Source: Selenomonadales bacterium
GTDB lineage: Bacteria; Bacillota; UBA994
Direction: 5' to 3'
Length of the DNA stretch: 63,576 bases
Assembly: GCA_018335585.1 (NCBI GenBank)
Contig: JAGXRZ010000042.1
Location: 1-63,576 of the forward strand
Part shown: positions 7,734 to 15,286 of the stretch, piece by piece
Layout of the letters: every line of letters starts with the position of its first letter
Numbering within the stretch: position 1 is the first letter of the stretch
Made by a program: the position numbers and the translations under genes
Notes under the pieces: generated by a model
The model's database searches: none
Told to the model about the DNA's origin: nothing
The model's input: only the letters and a program-made list of their open reading frames with translations

Positions 7734-9012
7734 GCACCACACCATCTTTCATCACAACTTGGCCTGCGACCATGGTCATTACCGGCCACCCCGTGAGACA
7801 TCGGCCGCCAAAAGGAGTGTTTCTTCCGAGAGAGTAAAACGTGTCAGGCTCTACGGTGCGTGTGAGTTTAGGGTCAATCAGCGTAAAGTCGGCCGTGCCG
7901 CCCACCACCAGAGCTCCGACCGGCAGCCCAAAAATCCTGGCCGGGCGCGTGGAAAGCAGAGCCACTAATTCGGACAGTCCTAACACTCCCTTATCCACAA
8001 GTTCCGTCAGCAAGAGGGGCAGGGCAGTCTCAAGCCCGGCAATGCCAAAGGGAGCTTCCGCGTAGGGCAGGGCTTTTTCGTCTTTGTGGTGCGGAGCGTG
8101 GTCGGTGGCGATGCAGTCGATATAGCCTTCGCTAACAGCAGCCCGAAGCGCCAGAACGTCTTCCCATGCGCGCAGGGGAGGGTTCATTTTGGTGTTGGCG
8201 TCTGCCGCATCGACGTCACGGTCCGTCAACACAAGGTGGTGCGGCGTCACTTCGCAGGTTATGTCTAGCCCGCTGTCTTTAGCTTGCTGGATAAGGAGCA
8301 TAGCGCCCTTGGTGCTGACGTGGGCGATATGGAGCTTGCCGCCTGTCGCGCGGGCGAGGGCAATGTCGCGCGCCACCATTGCTTCTTCGGCGGCCGCGGG
8401 GATACCGGGCAAGCCTAAAGCCTCGGCCCGCTTACCGGCATGCATCGCACCTCCTGCGGAGAGCGCTTTGTCCTCGCAGTGAGCAACTATGGCCAGGCCG
8501 TGGTCGCGCGTGTTATGCAAGGCTTCGTAAAAAAGGCGCGTGTTCGTCACCGGTTCTCCGTCATCGGAAAGCGCGACTGCGCCGGCTTCGCGCAGTTCCC
8601 GGTGCGGTGAGAGTGTTGCTCCTTTCTGTGCAAGCGTCACGGCAGCAAGCGGATAGCAGCGTACGGCAGCTTTTTTGGCTAATTCGCGCGCTTGTTGCAC
8701 TAAGGCCACGCTGTCAACGGGCGGAAAGGTGTTAGGCATGGCGCAAACAGCGGTAAACCCACCTGCGGCTGCGGCTCGGCACCCGGTCTGTATAGTCTCT
8801 TTATGTGTTCTGCCCGGTTCCCTCAAATGCACGTGTAAGTCGACAAAACCGGGCACCAGCACTTTGCCGTCGCCTTGAATGACTTCGACCCCGTTAAAGT
8901 TAAGATTTGTCCCTACCGCGGCGACTCGCCCGTCTACCACAAGCACATCGGCTACCTTGTCTATGTCGTGTGCCGGGTCAAGCAAGCGGGCGCCGGTAAT
9001 GACAGTTGGCAT
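7726..9012 (-). CDS. pyrC: Dihydroorotase (class I)
   Basis: PyrC closes carbamoyl-aspartate to dihydroorotate. The 428-residue product has the zinc motif DLHVHLREPG (about residues 58-67), a later GHIAHVST-like segment with its histidine, and the catalytic-Asp motif IATDHAPH (about 303-310). The start at ATG 9012 is set by GGGGGTG at about 6 bases; an upstream in-frame ATG at 9072 would run back through the attenuator hairpin. It is the first gene of the minus-strand pyr operon and is controlled by the leader at 9027-9107. Confidence 0.94.
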   Translation of the reverse strand: MPTVITGARLLDPAHDIDKVADVLVVDGRVAAVGTNLNFNGVEVIQGDGKVLVPGFVDLHVHLREPGRTHKETIQTGCRAAAAGGFTAVCAMPNTFPPVDSVALVQQARELAKKAAVRCYPLAAVTLAQKGATLSPHRELREAGAVALSDDGEPVTNTRLFYEALHNTRDHGLAIVAHCEDKALSAGGAMHAGKRAEALGLPGIPAAAEEAMVARDIALARATGGKLHIAHVSTKGAMLLIQQAKDSGLDITCEVTPHHLVLTDRDVDAADANTKMNPPLRAWEDVLALRAAVSEGYIDCIATDHAPHHKDEKALPYAEAPFGIAGLETALPLLLTELVDKGVLGLSELVALLSTRPARIFGLPVGALVVGGTADFTLIDPKLTRTVEPDTFYSLGRNTPFGGRCLTGWPVMTMVAGQVVMKDGVVHD

Positions 9013-9026
9013 GGCTTCACCCCCAT

Positions 9027-9107
9027 GAAAATAGGCTTCCCTGCCGGAGCGCAGGAAAGCCGTGTAGCCCAAACGTATTGCGGGCGACTTCCTTCCTAGC
9101 CTCTCCG
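9027..9107 (-). promoter_or_regulatory. PyrR-type attenuator of the pyrC operon
   Basis: Read on the minus strand, the leader contains GCCCGGAGAGGCT (within 9095-9109 region), which fits the known PyrR RNA-binding consensus UCCNGNGAGGYU at nearly every fixed position, followed by AGGAAGG as in Bacillus leaders. About 30 bases downstream lies a terminator: an 11-bp stem formed by 9051-9061 and 9034-9044, then TATTTTC. PyrR bound with UMP stabilises the upstream hairpin and favours termination. I could not fold the alternative antiterminator with certainty. Confidence 0.75.
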
Positions 9108-9139
9108 GGCGCGGTTAAAGGAGTTCGTGTACCGAGTAA

Positions 9140-9168
9140 ACACTACCGCAGCCGCAAGCGGATGTCAA
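9140..9168 (-). promoter_or_regulatory. Promoter of the pyrC operon
   Basis: On the minus strand TTGACA (9168-9163) is followed after 17 bases by TAGTGT (9145-9140). Transcription would start near 9133 and read through the attenuator. Its -35 lies only 8 bp from the -35 of the divergent pyrB promoter. Confidence 0.65.
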
Positions 9169-9176
9169 GCGACCCC

Positions 9177-9203
9177 TTGACACCTCGCCGCAAAAGGTAT
9201 AGT
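9177..9203 (+). promoter_or_regulatory. Promoter of pyrBI
   Basis: TTGACA (9177-9182) precedes TATAGT (9198-9203) with a short 15-base spacer; TAGTTT at 9200-9205 gives the standard 17. The transcript would begin near 9210 and carry a leader of about 170 bases with the PyrR site. Confidence 0.6.
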
Positions 9204-9243
9204 TTATCTACAGAAGCGCCTTTAATTCCGCCGCACGCGTTGC

Positions 9244-9316
9244 GGCATAGCCCTGTGAGGCTGGGAAGGCAAGCGGTGTTAGCTATGCCCTCCCATGTTC
9301 CGGGGAGGGCCTTTTG
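9244..9316 (+). promoter_or_regulatory. PyrR-type attenuator of pyrBI
   Basis: The leader contains AGCCCTGTGAGGCT (9249-9262), matching the PyrR consensus ARUCCNGNGAGGYU at 13 of 14 positions, followed by GGGAAGG. It sits in a hairpin closed by GGCATAGC (9244-9251) and GCTATGCC (9282-9289). The 3' arm overlaps the start of an intrinsic terminator: GCCCTCCC (9287-9294) pairs with GGGAGGGC (9303-9310), then CTTTTGCT. This is the layout of a PyrR-controlled attenuator. Confidence 0.85.
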
Positions 9317-9379
9317 CTGTGCCAAAGAGTGTTTGGGACTCTGCCACAGGAGAAGCTACGGTAAGGAAGGGGAATTTTC

Positions 9380-10309
9380 ATGCAGCTTACGGGTAGACAC
9401 TTGATTAGCCCTAACGACCTGACGCTAGACGAAATTAACGCTATACTTGTTCTGGCCCACGACATGCGGCAGAATCGCCGCGCTTATGCTGAGGCCTGCC
9501 GCGGCAGTATCTTAGGCACACTCTTTTACGAGCCTAGCACGCGCACTAAGCTTAGCTTTGAATCAGCCATGCTTAGGCTCGGTGGACAAGTCTTAGGCTT
9601 TGCCGACGCCAACACTTCCGCGGTAGCTAAGGGCGAATCGATTGCTGACACCGTGCGCGTGCTTGACGCCTATGCCGATGTCCTAGTCATGCGCCATCCC
9701 AAGGAAGGTGCGCCCAAGCTTGCTTCGCTCTACTCGCGCGTGCCGGTCATTAATGGCGGCGACGGCGGCCACCAACACCCGACGCAAACATTGACCGACC
9801 TCCTGACAATTGACACCTACAAGGGGCGCATTACTGGACTGCGCGTAGCTTTTTGCGGCGACCTAAAGTTTGGCCGCACGGTTCATTCCCTCATCGAGAC
9901 ACTGGCACGCTATCCCGGATGTGAGTTTTACCTCGTCAGCCCAGAGGAACTAGTTCTGCCTGAGCGCCTAAAACAGCACCTTGAGCGCACTTTTAACTGC
10001 TCACTAACCGAGTGCCGCCGCCTAGAAGAAGCCTTGCCGCACGTAGATGTCCTGTATATGACGCGGATTCAGCGCGAACGCTTCTTCAACGAAGCGGATT
10101 ACCAGCGCCTAAAGAACAGCTACATCCTCGATGCCGAGAAGATGCGCCTTGCCAAGCCGGATATGATCGTGATGCATCCCTTGCCGCGCGTCAATGAAAT
10201 TGCCTATGAAGTAGACCAAGACGAAAGAGCCGTTTACTTCCCGCAGGCCGAGCTAGGCGTGTATGTGCGGATGTCGTTAATCTCACACTTATTGGGGGTG
10301 AACAACTAA
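9380..10309 (+). CDS. pyrB: Aspartate carbamoyltransferase, catalytic subunit
   Basis: PyrB joins carbamoyl phosphate and aspartate. The 309-residue product has the carbamoyl-phosphate motif STRTKLSFE (about residues 52-60), HPTQTLTDL (about 134-142) and the aspartate-loop region TRIQRERF. AAGGAAGGGG precedes the ATG. The stop codon overlaps the pyrI ATG by one base (TAATG), so the catalytic and regulatory chains are coupled. Expression is expected to respond to pyrimidines through the upstream attenuator. Confidence 0.95.
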   Translation: MQLTGRHLISPNDLTLDEINAILVLAHDMRQNRRAYAEACRGSILGTLFYEPSTRTKLSFESAMLRLGGQVLGFADANTSAVAKGESIADTVRVLDAYADVLVMRHPKEGAPKLASLYSRVPVINGGDGGHQHPTQTLTDLLTIDTYKGRITGLRVAFCGDLKFGRTVHSLIETLARYPGCEFYLVSPEELVLPERLKQHLERTFNCSLTECRRLEEALPHVDVLYMTRIQRERFFNEADYQRLKNSYILDAEKMRLAKPDMIVMHPLPRVNEIAYEVDQDERAVYFPQAELGVYVRMSLISHLLGVNN

Positions 10310-10728
10310 TGGAGGTAACAGCAATTAAGGCGGGCATCGTCATTGACCATATCGCCGCGGGGAAAGGGCTGCATATCTTTAATAAGCTCAACTTAGCTGC
10401 CTTAGGTTTTCCCGTCGTCCTCCTAATGAACGTTTCAAGCAAGCGCATGGGCAAGAAGGACATTATTAAAATCGAGAACTTCACCGCAGTCGACACCGCC
10501 ATGCTCGGCCTCATAGACCCGACGCTTACGGTGAATGTAATTGAGAACTGCGGCGTCGCAAGAAAAGTACGCGTGAGCACCCCGGCCGTAGTCAAAGGGC
10601 TGTTTGCGTGCAACAACCCCCGCTGCGTCGCTAACGCCGACCCAAACGTCATCCCCACTTTCCACCTGCACGACGAGAAAGCGCGCAGTTATGTCTGTGA
10701 ATACTGCGAAGAACTGACGCGCGTGTAG
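10309..10728 (+). CDS. pyrI: Aspartate carbamoyltransferase, regulatory subunit
   Basis: PyrI binds nucleotides and gives allosteric control to PyrB. The 139-residue product has the nucleotide-binding domain first (GIVIDHIAAGKGLHIF) and a C-terminal zinc domain with CNNPRC and CEYC, the four zinc cysteines. Many Firmicutes lack PyrI, so this organism should have a regulated dodecameric enzyme in addition to transcriptional attenuation. Confidence 0.95.
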   Translation: MEVTAIKAGIVIDHIAAGKGLHIFNKLNLAALGFPVVLLMNVSSKRMGKKDIIKIENFTAVDTAMLGLIDPTLTVNVIENCGVARKVRVSTPAVVKGLFACNNPRCVANADPNVIPTFHLHDEKARSYVCEYCEELTRV

Positions 10729-10745
10729 AGAAGGAGTGCAAGTAA

Positions 10746-11537
10746 GTGCTCATCGATACAGCACAACTGGTGCAAGCTATGCCACGGCGTCATTCCACTC
10801 GCCGCTTCGCGGGGCAGGTCATCGAGGCTAGTCTACTTAATGCCTTGCTGCAGCCTGCAAACCTGCGTACGCTCGGCCTAGTCGATTGCCGCTCCGTGTT
10901 GCTGTGCGACTCGGCTGGTTTTGACGCTGTTTTTACCGGCATTGTGGGCAGTTACGGCAAGATTTGCCGCGCAACGGCAGTCTTGGCGTTGCTCGTACCG
11001 GCTGATAGCGACAACCGCGGGCAATTAGAGGCGGGATACCTTGGCGAGCAGTATGTGCTTCGCGCAACTCACCTCGGATTAGCATCGTGCTGGGTGGGAG
11101 GGACTTTTAACTTCAAGTCTCTGATTAAGCGCTTCGCCCTCAGCCCGGACGAAGCTGTCGTCAGCGTCATTGCGCTTGGGTTTGCCGGGGCAAGCCATGA
11201 CTCCGTCGGTAGGCTGCTTCACGCTGTCGTCCGGCGCAAGAAACTTGCACAAATCGCAACACCGGCCCTACTACAAGGACCGCCTTGGCTGCGCGCGTCG
11301 CTAGAGGCTGTGCGCATCGCTCCCTCGGCCGTTAACCTGCAGCCCTGGCACTTTTCCGGCACAAAGGAGCAGGTCGTGCTTAAACCGACTCGCAAAACTG
11401 CTTTTGCTTACATTGACCTTGGCATTGCTATGCTGCACTTTGCTCTCGCCGCCGAGCACGCGGGGCAAACTGGCACATGGGCAATAGAACCAGATGGCTT
11501 TGTGTTTGTCGCGACAGAAAATACCCTGTCAGTGTGA
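10746..11537 (+). CDS. Nitroreductase-family protein (TM1586-like)
   Basis: The 263-residue product starts with RRHSTRRF, the FMN-phosphate-binding motif of nitroreductases. It resembles the internally duplicated TM1586-type branch: a second motif APSAVNLQPWHF appears at about residues 195-206. The substrate is unknown. It starts at GTG 10746 behind AAGGAG and lies 17 bp after pyrI, so it is probably in the same transcript, yet no pyrimidine role is evident. The last codons overlap a CRP/FNR-type site for the next gene. Confidence 0.75.
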   Translation: MLIDTAQLVQAMPRRHSTRRFAGQVIEASLLNALLQPANLRTLGLVDCRSVLLCDSAGFDAVFTGIVGSYGKICRATAVLALLVPADSDNRGQLEAGYLGEQYVLRATHLGLASCWVGGTFNFKSLIKRFALSPDEAVVSVIALGFAGASHDSVGRLLHAVVRRKKLAQIATPALLQGPPWLRASLEAVRIAPSAVNLQPWHFSGTKEQVVLKPTRKTAFAYIDLGIAMLHFALAAEHAGQTGTWAIEPDGFVFVATENTLSV

Positions 11538-11548
11538 TTTCGGTCACA
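11533..11548 (+). promoter_or_regulatory. CRP/FNR-superfamily operator
   Basis: TGTGA-N6-TCACA is a perfect inverted repeat of the CRP/FNR superfamily. A -10 hexamer TAAAAT lies at 11570-11575, so the expected start is near 11582 and the operator centre falls at about -41.5, the class II activation position. HcpR- or CooA-like anaerobic regulators use sites of this kind; the actual regulator is not in the window. Confidence 0.7.
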
Positions 11549-11607
11549 TTTTTCTGCGTACAGCCGCGATAAAATTAGCGCAGAAACCTTGAAAGGGGAT
11601 TTTAGAG

Positions 11608-12375
11608 ATGCCAGTACGCAAAATCATCAAGATAGACGAAGAGCTTTGTAACGGTTGTGGTCAGTGTGTGCCCGGTTGTGCTGAAGGTGCGCTACAGATT
11701 GTTGACGGCAAAGCAAAGTTAGTTAAAGAACAATACTGTGACGGCCTGGGCGCGTGTCTAGGCGAATGCCCAACCGGAGCGCTCACAATCGAGGAGCGCG
11801 AGTCAGACGCTTACGACGAAGCTGCTACCAACGAATGGCTAAAGAGCATCGGGCGCCCGACCGTCGGCGGAGCACATCACGCTGCGGAGGCCAAGCAGCA
11901 CGCGCCGGCGCATCAACCCGATTTGCCGTGTGGCTGCCCCGGCACAGCCATGAAGTCCTTTGGGAAGCGCCAAGCAGAACAGCCAGTTAACGCGCCTGCG
12001 AGTGCCGGTCGTTCTGAACTTACCCAGTGGCCCATACAGCTTATGCTGGTGCCGCCGAGTGCTCCGTTTCTGCGCGAGGCTGACCTTCTACTCGCTGCCG
12101 ACTGCGTGCCATTTGCTTATCCCGATTTTCACAGAAAGATGCTTAAGGGACGCGCGTTGCTTATTGCTTGCCCGAAGCTCGACAACGCCGAGCTCTATGT
12201 AGAGAAGCTTGCCGCAATGATTCGGCAGAATGACTTCCGCAGTATTACCATTGCCCATATGGAAGTGCCTTGCTGCTTTGGGCTTGGCCGCATCGTAAAC
12301 GAAGCCATCAAGCGTGCCGGTGTAAAAGTGCCCGTGATGAGCATTAACGTCGGCGTGGAAGGCGAGCTAAAGTAG
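11608..12375 (+). CDS. 4Fe-4S ferredoxin-domain protein
   Basis: The 255-residue product begins with two ferredoxin motifs: CNGCGQCVPGC (about residues 14-24) and a second set CDGLGACLGECP (about 44-55). A linker of about 75 residues with a CGCPGT cysteine cluster follows, then a conserved C-terminal domain with IACPKLDN and EVPCCFG. This architecture is common in anaerobes as an uncharacterised iron-sulfur protein. GAAAGGGGA precedes the ATG. The CRP/FNR-type site upstream suggests control by redox, CO or nitrosative signals. A hairpin terminator follows. Confidence 0.8.
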   Translation: MPVRKIIKIDEELCNGCGQCVPGCAEGALQIVDGKAKLVKEQYCDGLGACLGECPTGALTIEERESDAYDEAATNEWLKSIGRPTVGGAHHAAEAKQHAPAHQPDLPCGCPGTAMKSFGKRQAEQPVNAPASAGRSELTQWPIQLMLVPPSAPFLREADLLLAADCVPFAYPDFHRKMLKGRALLIACPKLDNAELYVEKLAAMIRQNDFRSITIAHMEVPCCFGLGRIVNEAIKRAGVKVPVMSINVGVEGELK

Positions 12376-12392
12376 TATTGCGTGTAAAACAA

Positions 12393-12431
12393 ACTCACGG
12401 CTTAAGCCTTGCGGCGAGCCGCGAGTTTTTC
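12393..12431 (+). terminator. Intrinsic terminator of the ferredoxin gene
   Basis: ACTCACGGCT (12393-12402) pairs with AGCCGCGAGT (12417-12426) with one mismatch, and is followed by TTTTTC. Confidence 0.8.
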
Positions 12432-12536
12432 TTTTGCGAGCAGGGAAACGGCCGAGTTTGTCGAATAGGTTATGAGTAGGGCAATAGAGCTGCCTTTGGT
12501 TCGATTCCCTGCTATTATGTGTGAGGAGCTGTATGT

Positions 12537-13175
12537 ATGGGCAGACAAGAGCGCAGGCGTCGCCTGCGGAAAGAGAAACCTTCATTACCGTGGGATTTGA
12601 TTATTGCAGCGGTTGTGCTGGTGGTGTTCATCGGCATCGCGGTATGGTCATACTTCTTCCCATTAATTACCGCGCAGTCCTACGCTGAAGGTAGCCCCCG
12701 CGTGCATCGACACATGATTAGTCGCGCCGTGCGTTGGCTTGAAGCAAAACCGGTACTTGAGGTCGTGTATAGCTACACTGATGAAAAGAATCAGGTCACG
12801 CAGTTCCACGTTAGGGAAGAAGGCTCCAAGATTACGCTTACCGACCCGCGCACGAAAGAAGCTAAGGAGCATGCCCCGGATACAGTGCCTGACACTTACG
12901 TTACTATTGCCGCGAAGCTTGCGCAGCTCAGGCAGGCCTTGCGCGACCCCGACTTTGTTCCCTCGCACCAAGAGCCAGAGCCCGGTGGGCACCAGATTCT
13001 GCGGCTCACTAAGCAGGTTGGTCAAGACGTAACGGAAGGTTTCCTGCTGCATTTTATGCCTGACCACAATATCGACGCGATACATTACTTCCGGCGTGTA
13101 GCCGACAACGTCTACATCCAGCGTTTCTACAGCGGGTTTATCACCGGTATTCCTGCGGCCGGAACCCAACCATAA
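12537..13175 (+). CDS. Single-pass membrane protein of unknown function
   Basis: I do not recognise this family. The 212-residue product has a very basic N terminus (GRQERRRRLRKEK), one transmembrane helix at about residues 20-44, and an extracytoplasmic domain of about 165 residues. The topology suggests an anchored domain facing outward. It starts at ATG 12537 after GTGAGGAG and has its own terminator, so it is monocistronic. Confidence 0.7.
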   Translation: MGRQERRRRLRKEKPSLPWDLIIAAVVLVVFIGIAVWSYFFPLITAQSYAEGSPRVHRHMISRAVRWLEAKPVLEVVYSYTDEKNQVTQFHVREEGSKITLTDPRTKEAKEHAPDTVPDTYVTIAAKLAQLRQALRDPDFVPSHQEPEPGGHQILRLTKQVGQDVTEGFLLHFMPDHNIDAIHYFRRVADNVYIQRFYSGFITGIPAAGTQP

Positions 13176-13184
13176 GAAGTGAGG

Positions 13185-13211
13185 CTGTCCCGTGCAAACG
13201 GGGCAGTTTTT
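13185..13211 (+). terminator. Intrinsic terminator
   Basis: CTGTCCCGT (13185-13193) pairs with ACGGGGCAG (13198-13206) around a 4-base loop and is followed by TTTTTG. Confidence 0.85.
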
Positions 13212-13237
13212 GCATTTCCGGCGCACAGTGGGACGAG

Positions 13238-13500
13238 GGGTTGCTGGCTCCTAGCTCTTGGCTCCTTGTAGAGGGAAGTGCCCAGTGCCCAGTGCCCAGT
13301 GCCCAGTGGAGTGGTGTCGCAGCGTTGCCGGTTCCTCTTTAACCTATCCACTTTTCACCTTTACACCCGCCAAGCTGAGTGCTGAGTGCTGAGTGCCCAA
13401 AATTCTACTAGGAGCCGAGAGCCGACAGCCGACAGCCCCCTCATCGCTCACAGCCCGTTCCCCTAGCGGCCAGCGGCTCCCACAAGCGGCACTACTCATG
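13238..13500. repeat. Heptamer-repeat island 1
   Basis: This gene-free stretch contains tandem 7-bp runs: GTGCCCA x4 (from about 13275), GTGCTGA x3 (about 13377-13397) and GCCGACA (about 13415-13435), plus degenerate GCTCCT/GGCT units. The linker GTAGAGGGAAG precedes the GTGCCCA run, as in other islands. No protein-coding potential is evident. It lies between a terminator and the marR promoter region. Confidence 0.75.
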
Positions 13501-13582
13501 ATAAAAAAAGGACAAGCGACATTTGTCATGATATAATATAATTACTGATAATGGCTGCTCGTTCCAACAAGGCTTAAGGCGG

Positions 13583-14104
13583 GTGGGTAATGTGAAGCAA
13601 ACCGATATCCTAAAGCACCTTACGGACCTCTTTATGCAGATTGGCGCTAGGGCTGTGGCCGAGCCTCTCGCGCGATCTTCGGCTGACCTGACAAACAGCC
13701 AGTTACTAGCATTGCGCTACATTCTCTTGCACCCTGATTGCTCATTGACTGCGCTTGCTAAAGGTTTGGCTATCTCTAATCCTGCGACCACGAAAGTTAT
13801 GGACAGACTTGAACGCAAGGGTTTGGTAGTGCGTGCCCAAGGCGCGGACCGACGGCAGACGATAGCATTGCTCACGCCTGCCGGGCGAGTCGAGGTGCAG
13901 AGGTACCTCAAACTCCAGATGGACGCTTTTGCCGAGCTTTTTGTCGCTATGACGCCTTCCGAGCGCGACTCGCTGCAAAAAGGGTTAGAGGCGCTCTCTG
14001 CTGCGGCCGTGCGGCAGTGGCCGGGGTGGCAGCAGCTGTGTTTACGTTGCGGTACAGGCTGTGCAGAAGCGGACTGCCCCCTTTTTCGTTACCGCGGGGC
14101 GTGA
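13583..14104 (+). CDS. MarR-family transcriptional regulator
   Basis: The 173-residue product has the winged-helix core of MarR: LTNSQLLALRYI (about residues 36-47), SLTALAKGLAISNPATTKVMDRL as helix-turn-helix (about 54-76; shown in part) and the wing with DRRQTIALLT. The C terminus carries a cysteine cluster CLRCGTGCAEADC that could bind metal or sense redox state. GTG at 13583 or at 13592 can start the gene; the ribosome site is weak. The AT-rich TATAAT-containing stretch just upstream (13530-13550) is a likely promoter and self-operator. Its last 16 bp overlap the convergent niaX gene. Confidence 0.85.
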   Translation: MGNVKQTDILKHLTDLFMQIGARAVAEPLARSSADLTNSQLLALRYILLHPDCSLTALAKGLAISNPATTKVMDRLERKGLVVRAQGADRRQTIALLTPAGRVEVQRYLKLQMDAFAELFVAMTPSERDSLQKGLEALSAAAVRQWPGWQQLCLRCGTGCAEADCPLFRYRGA

Positions 14105-14601
14105 CGCGCGCTAAGCGAGACCCCTGCCCGGCGTAAGCTATGGTAGAGCGACAGCGCAATTACCGCATCGACTACATGATGTAATAAAGTTCCTACCCCA
14201 ACCAGCACCAATGCTGCCTGTAGCGTATACCCAAAGGGTATAACCACCAGCGCTTCGCCCAGCGCATGGACAGGAGCGGTAACTGCGAAAACTTGCCAAG
14301 GCTTAGCGCCGCGCTGATACAGGAGTGCGCCAAGGACGCCAAAAACTATGTGAATGGATGCCCGCGCCGCAATTACCGGGGTTAATGTAATCAGGAACCC
14401 CAAGGTTGACCCAATGCCTACCGCGGCGGCTACGCTGGGGCTCACGAACATGGCCAGCATTACGGCTACGTGGCTACCCAGTGTTGCGCTAAAGGGTGGA
14501 ATGACAATCTGCAGGAAGCCCCGAAAAGCTAGCGGTATCAGGAGAGAGATTGCCGTCAGCAGTGCACCATAGAGGAGTTCTCGCGTCGTGGGTCTTATCA
14601 A
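14089..14601 (-). CDS. niaX: Niacin ECF transporter S component
   Basis: The 170-residue product is a small integral membrane protein with five to six hydrophobic helices and motifs such as VIPPFSATLGSHV and VHALGEALVV, as in ECF substrate-binding subunits. The divergent neighbour is a NiaR-type niacin repressor and a perfect palindrome lies between them, so niacin is the likely substrate. Uptake would need the shared ECF module encoded elsewhere. The start is a TTG at 14601 behind AAAGGGGGC. The niacin assignment is from context. Confidence 0.75.
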   Translation of the reverse strand: MIRPTTRELLYGALLTAISLLIPLAFRGFLQIVIPPFSATLGSHVAVMLAMFVSPSVAAAVGIGSTLGFLITLTPVIAARASIHIVFGVLGALLYQRGAKPWQVFAVTAPVHALGEALVVIPFGYTLQAALVLVGVGTLLHHVVDAVIALSLYHSLRRAGVSLSARHAPR

Positions 14602-14617
14602 CTAGACAGCCCCCTTT

Positions 14618-14637
14618 ACAAGTGTATATACACTTGT
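14618..14637. promoter_or_regulatory. Putative NiaR operator
   Basis: ACAAGTGTAT is followed directly by its reverse complement ATACACTTGT, a perfect 20-bp palindrome in the niaX/niaR divergent gap. It lies between the niaX ribosome site and tandem TATACT hexamers (14648-14658) on the niaR side. A repressor here would control both genes. Confidence 0.75.
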
Positions 14638-14696
14638 TTTTTTGTAGTATACTATACTCTAGGGGTACCCGCAACCATATCGAGGAGAGGTGCCGC

Positions 14697-15257
14697 ATGA
14701 CCAATGAAGAGAGACGTGCCGCTATATTACGGGCGCTGTTCGAATGTAGACGCCCCATTACGGGAGGGCAATTAAGCGATACATTTGGTGTGACGCGACA
14801 GGTGATTGTGTCTGACATAGCGATTCTACGCGCTCGCAATGTCCCGATTGTCGCCACGACACAAGGGTATGTAATTTTGCCGGTGTCACCCACAGCAGTT
14901 GTGCGGCAGACAATTGCCTCGCATCATGGCGCTGACGCCGAAGAGCTAGCGGCGGAGTTGTATACTATTGTAGACAACGGCGGCATGGTGCTTGATGTCA
15001 CCGTTGAGCATCCCGTGTACGGTGAGATAACCGGAACACTGCGGCTCTCCTCGCGCGCGGACGTTGACGGGTTTATCGCGAAACTCAGAGAGGCCCGCGC
15101 CGAGCCTCTGCTGGTACTTACGGGGGGCCTACACCTGCACACTATCGAGGCGAGAGACGAAAAGATTATCGAACGCGTGTTGAACGCACTTGCGGCTAAA
15201 GGCTACCTCGCCGACGAACGACACATGCAGGAAAGCGCGGCGATGAGTCGAAAGTAA
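14697..15257 (+). CDS. niaR: Niacin-responsive repressor NiaR (HTH + 3H domain)
   Basis: The 186-residue product has an N-terminal winged helix (GGQLSDTFGVTRQVIVSDIA, about residues 24-43) and a C-terminal 3H domain, named for conserved histidines; here they appear in VEHPVYGEI and GGLHLHTIEA. NiaR binds niacin and represses NAD-precursor uptake and synthesis genes in Firmicutes. GAGGAGAGG at 14682-14690 sets the ATG at 14697 rather than further upstream. It is divergent from niaX. Confidence 0.88.
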   Translation: MTNEERRAAILRALFECRRPITGGQLSDTFGVTRQVIVSDIAILRARNVPIVATTQGYVILPVSPTAVVRQTIASHHGADAEELAAELYTIVDNGGMVLDVTVEHPVYGEITGTLRLSSRADVDGFIAKLREARAEPLLVLTGGLHLHTIEARDEKIIERVLNALAAKGYLADERHMQESAAMSRK

Positions 15258-15286
15258 TTACTGACACAGCGAGGGAGGGAATAAGC

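Noticed and set aside
13500-13560. A definite MarR operator upstream of the marR gene
   Set aside because: The AT-rich stretch is only partly palindromic and the -35 is unclear, so I did not list it as a site.
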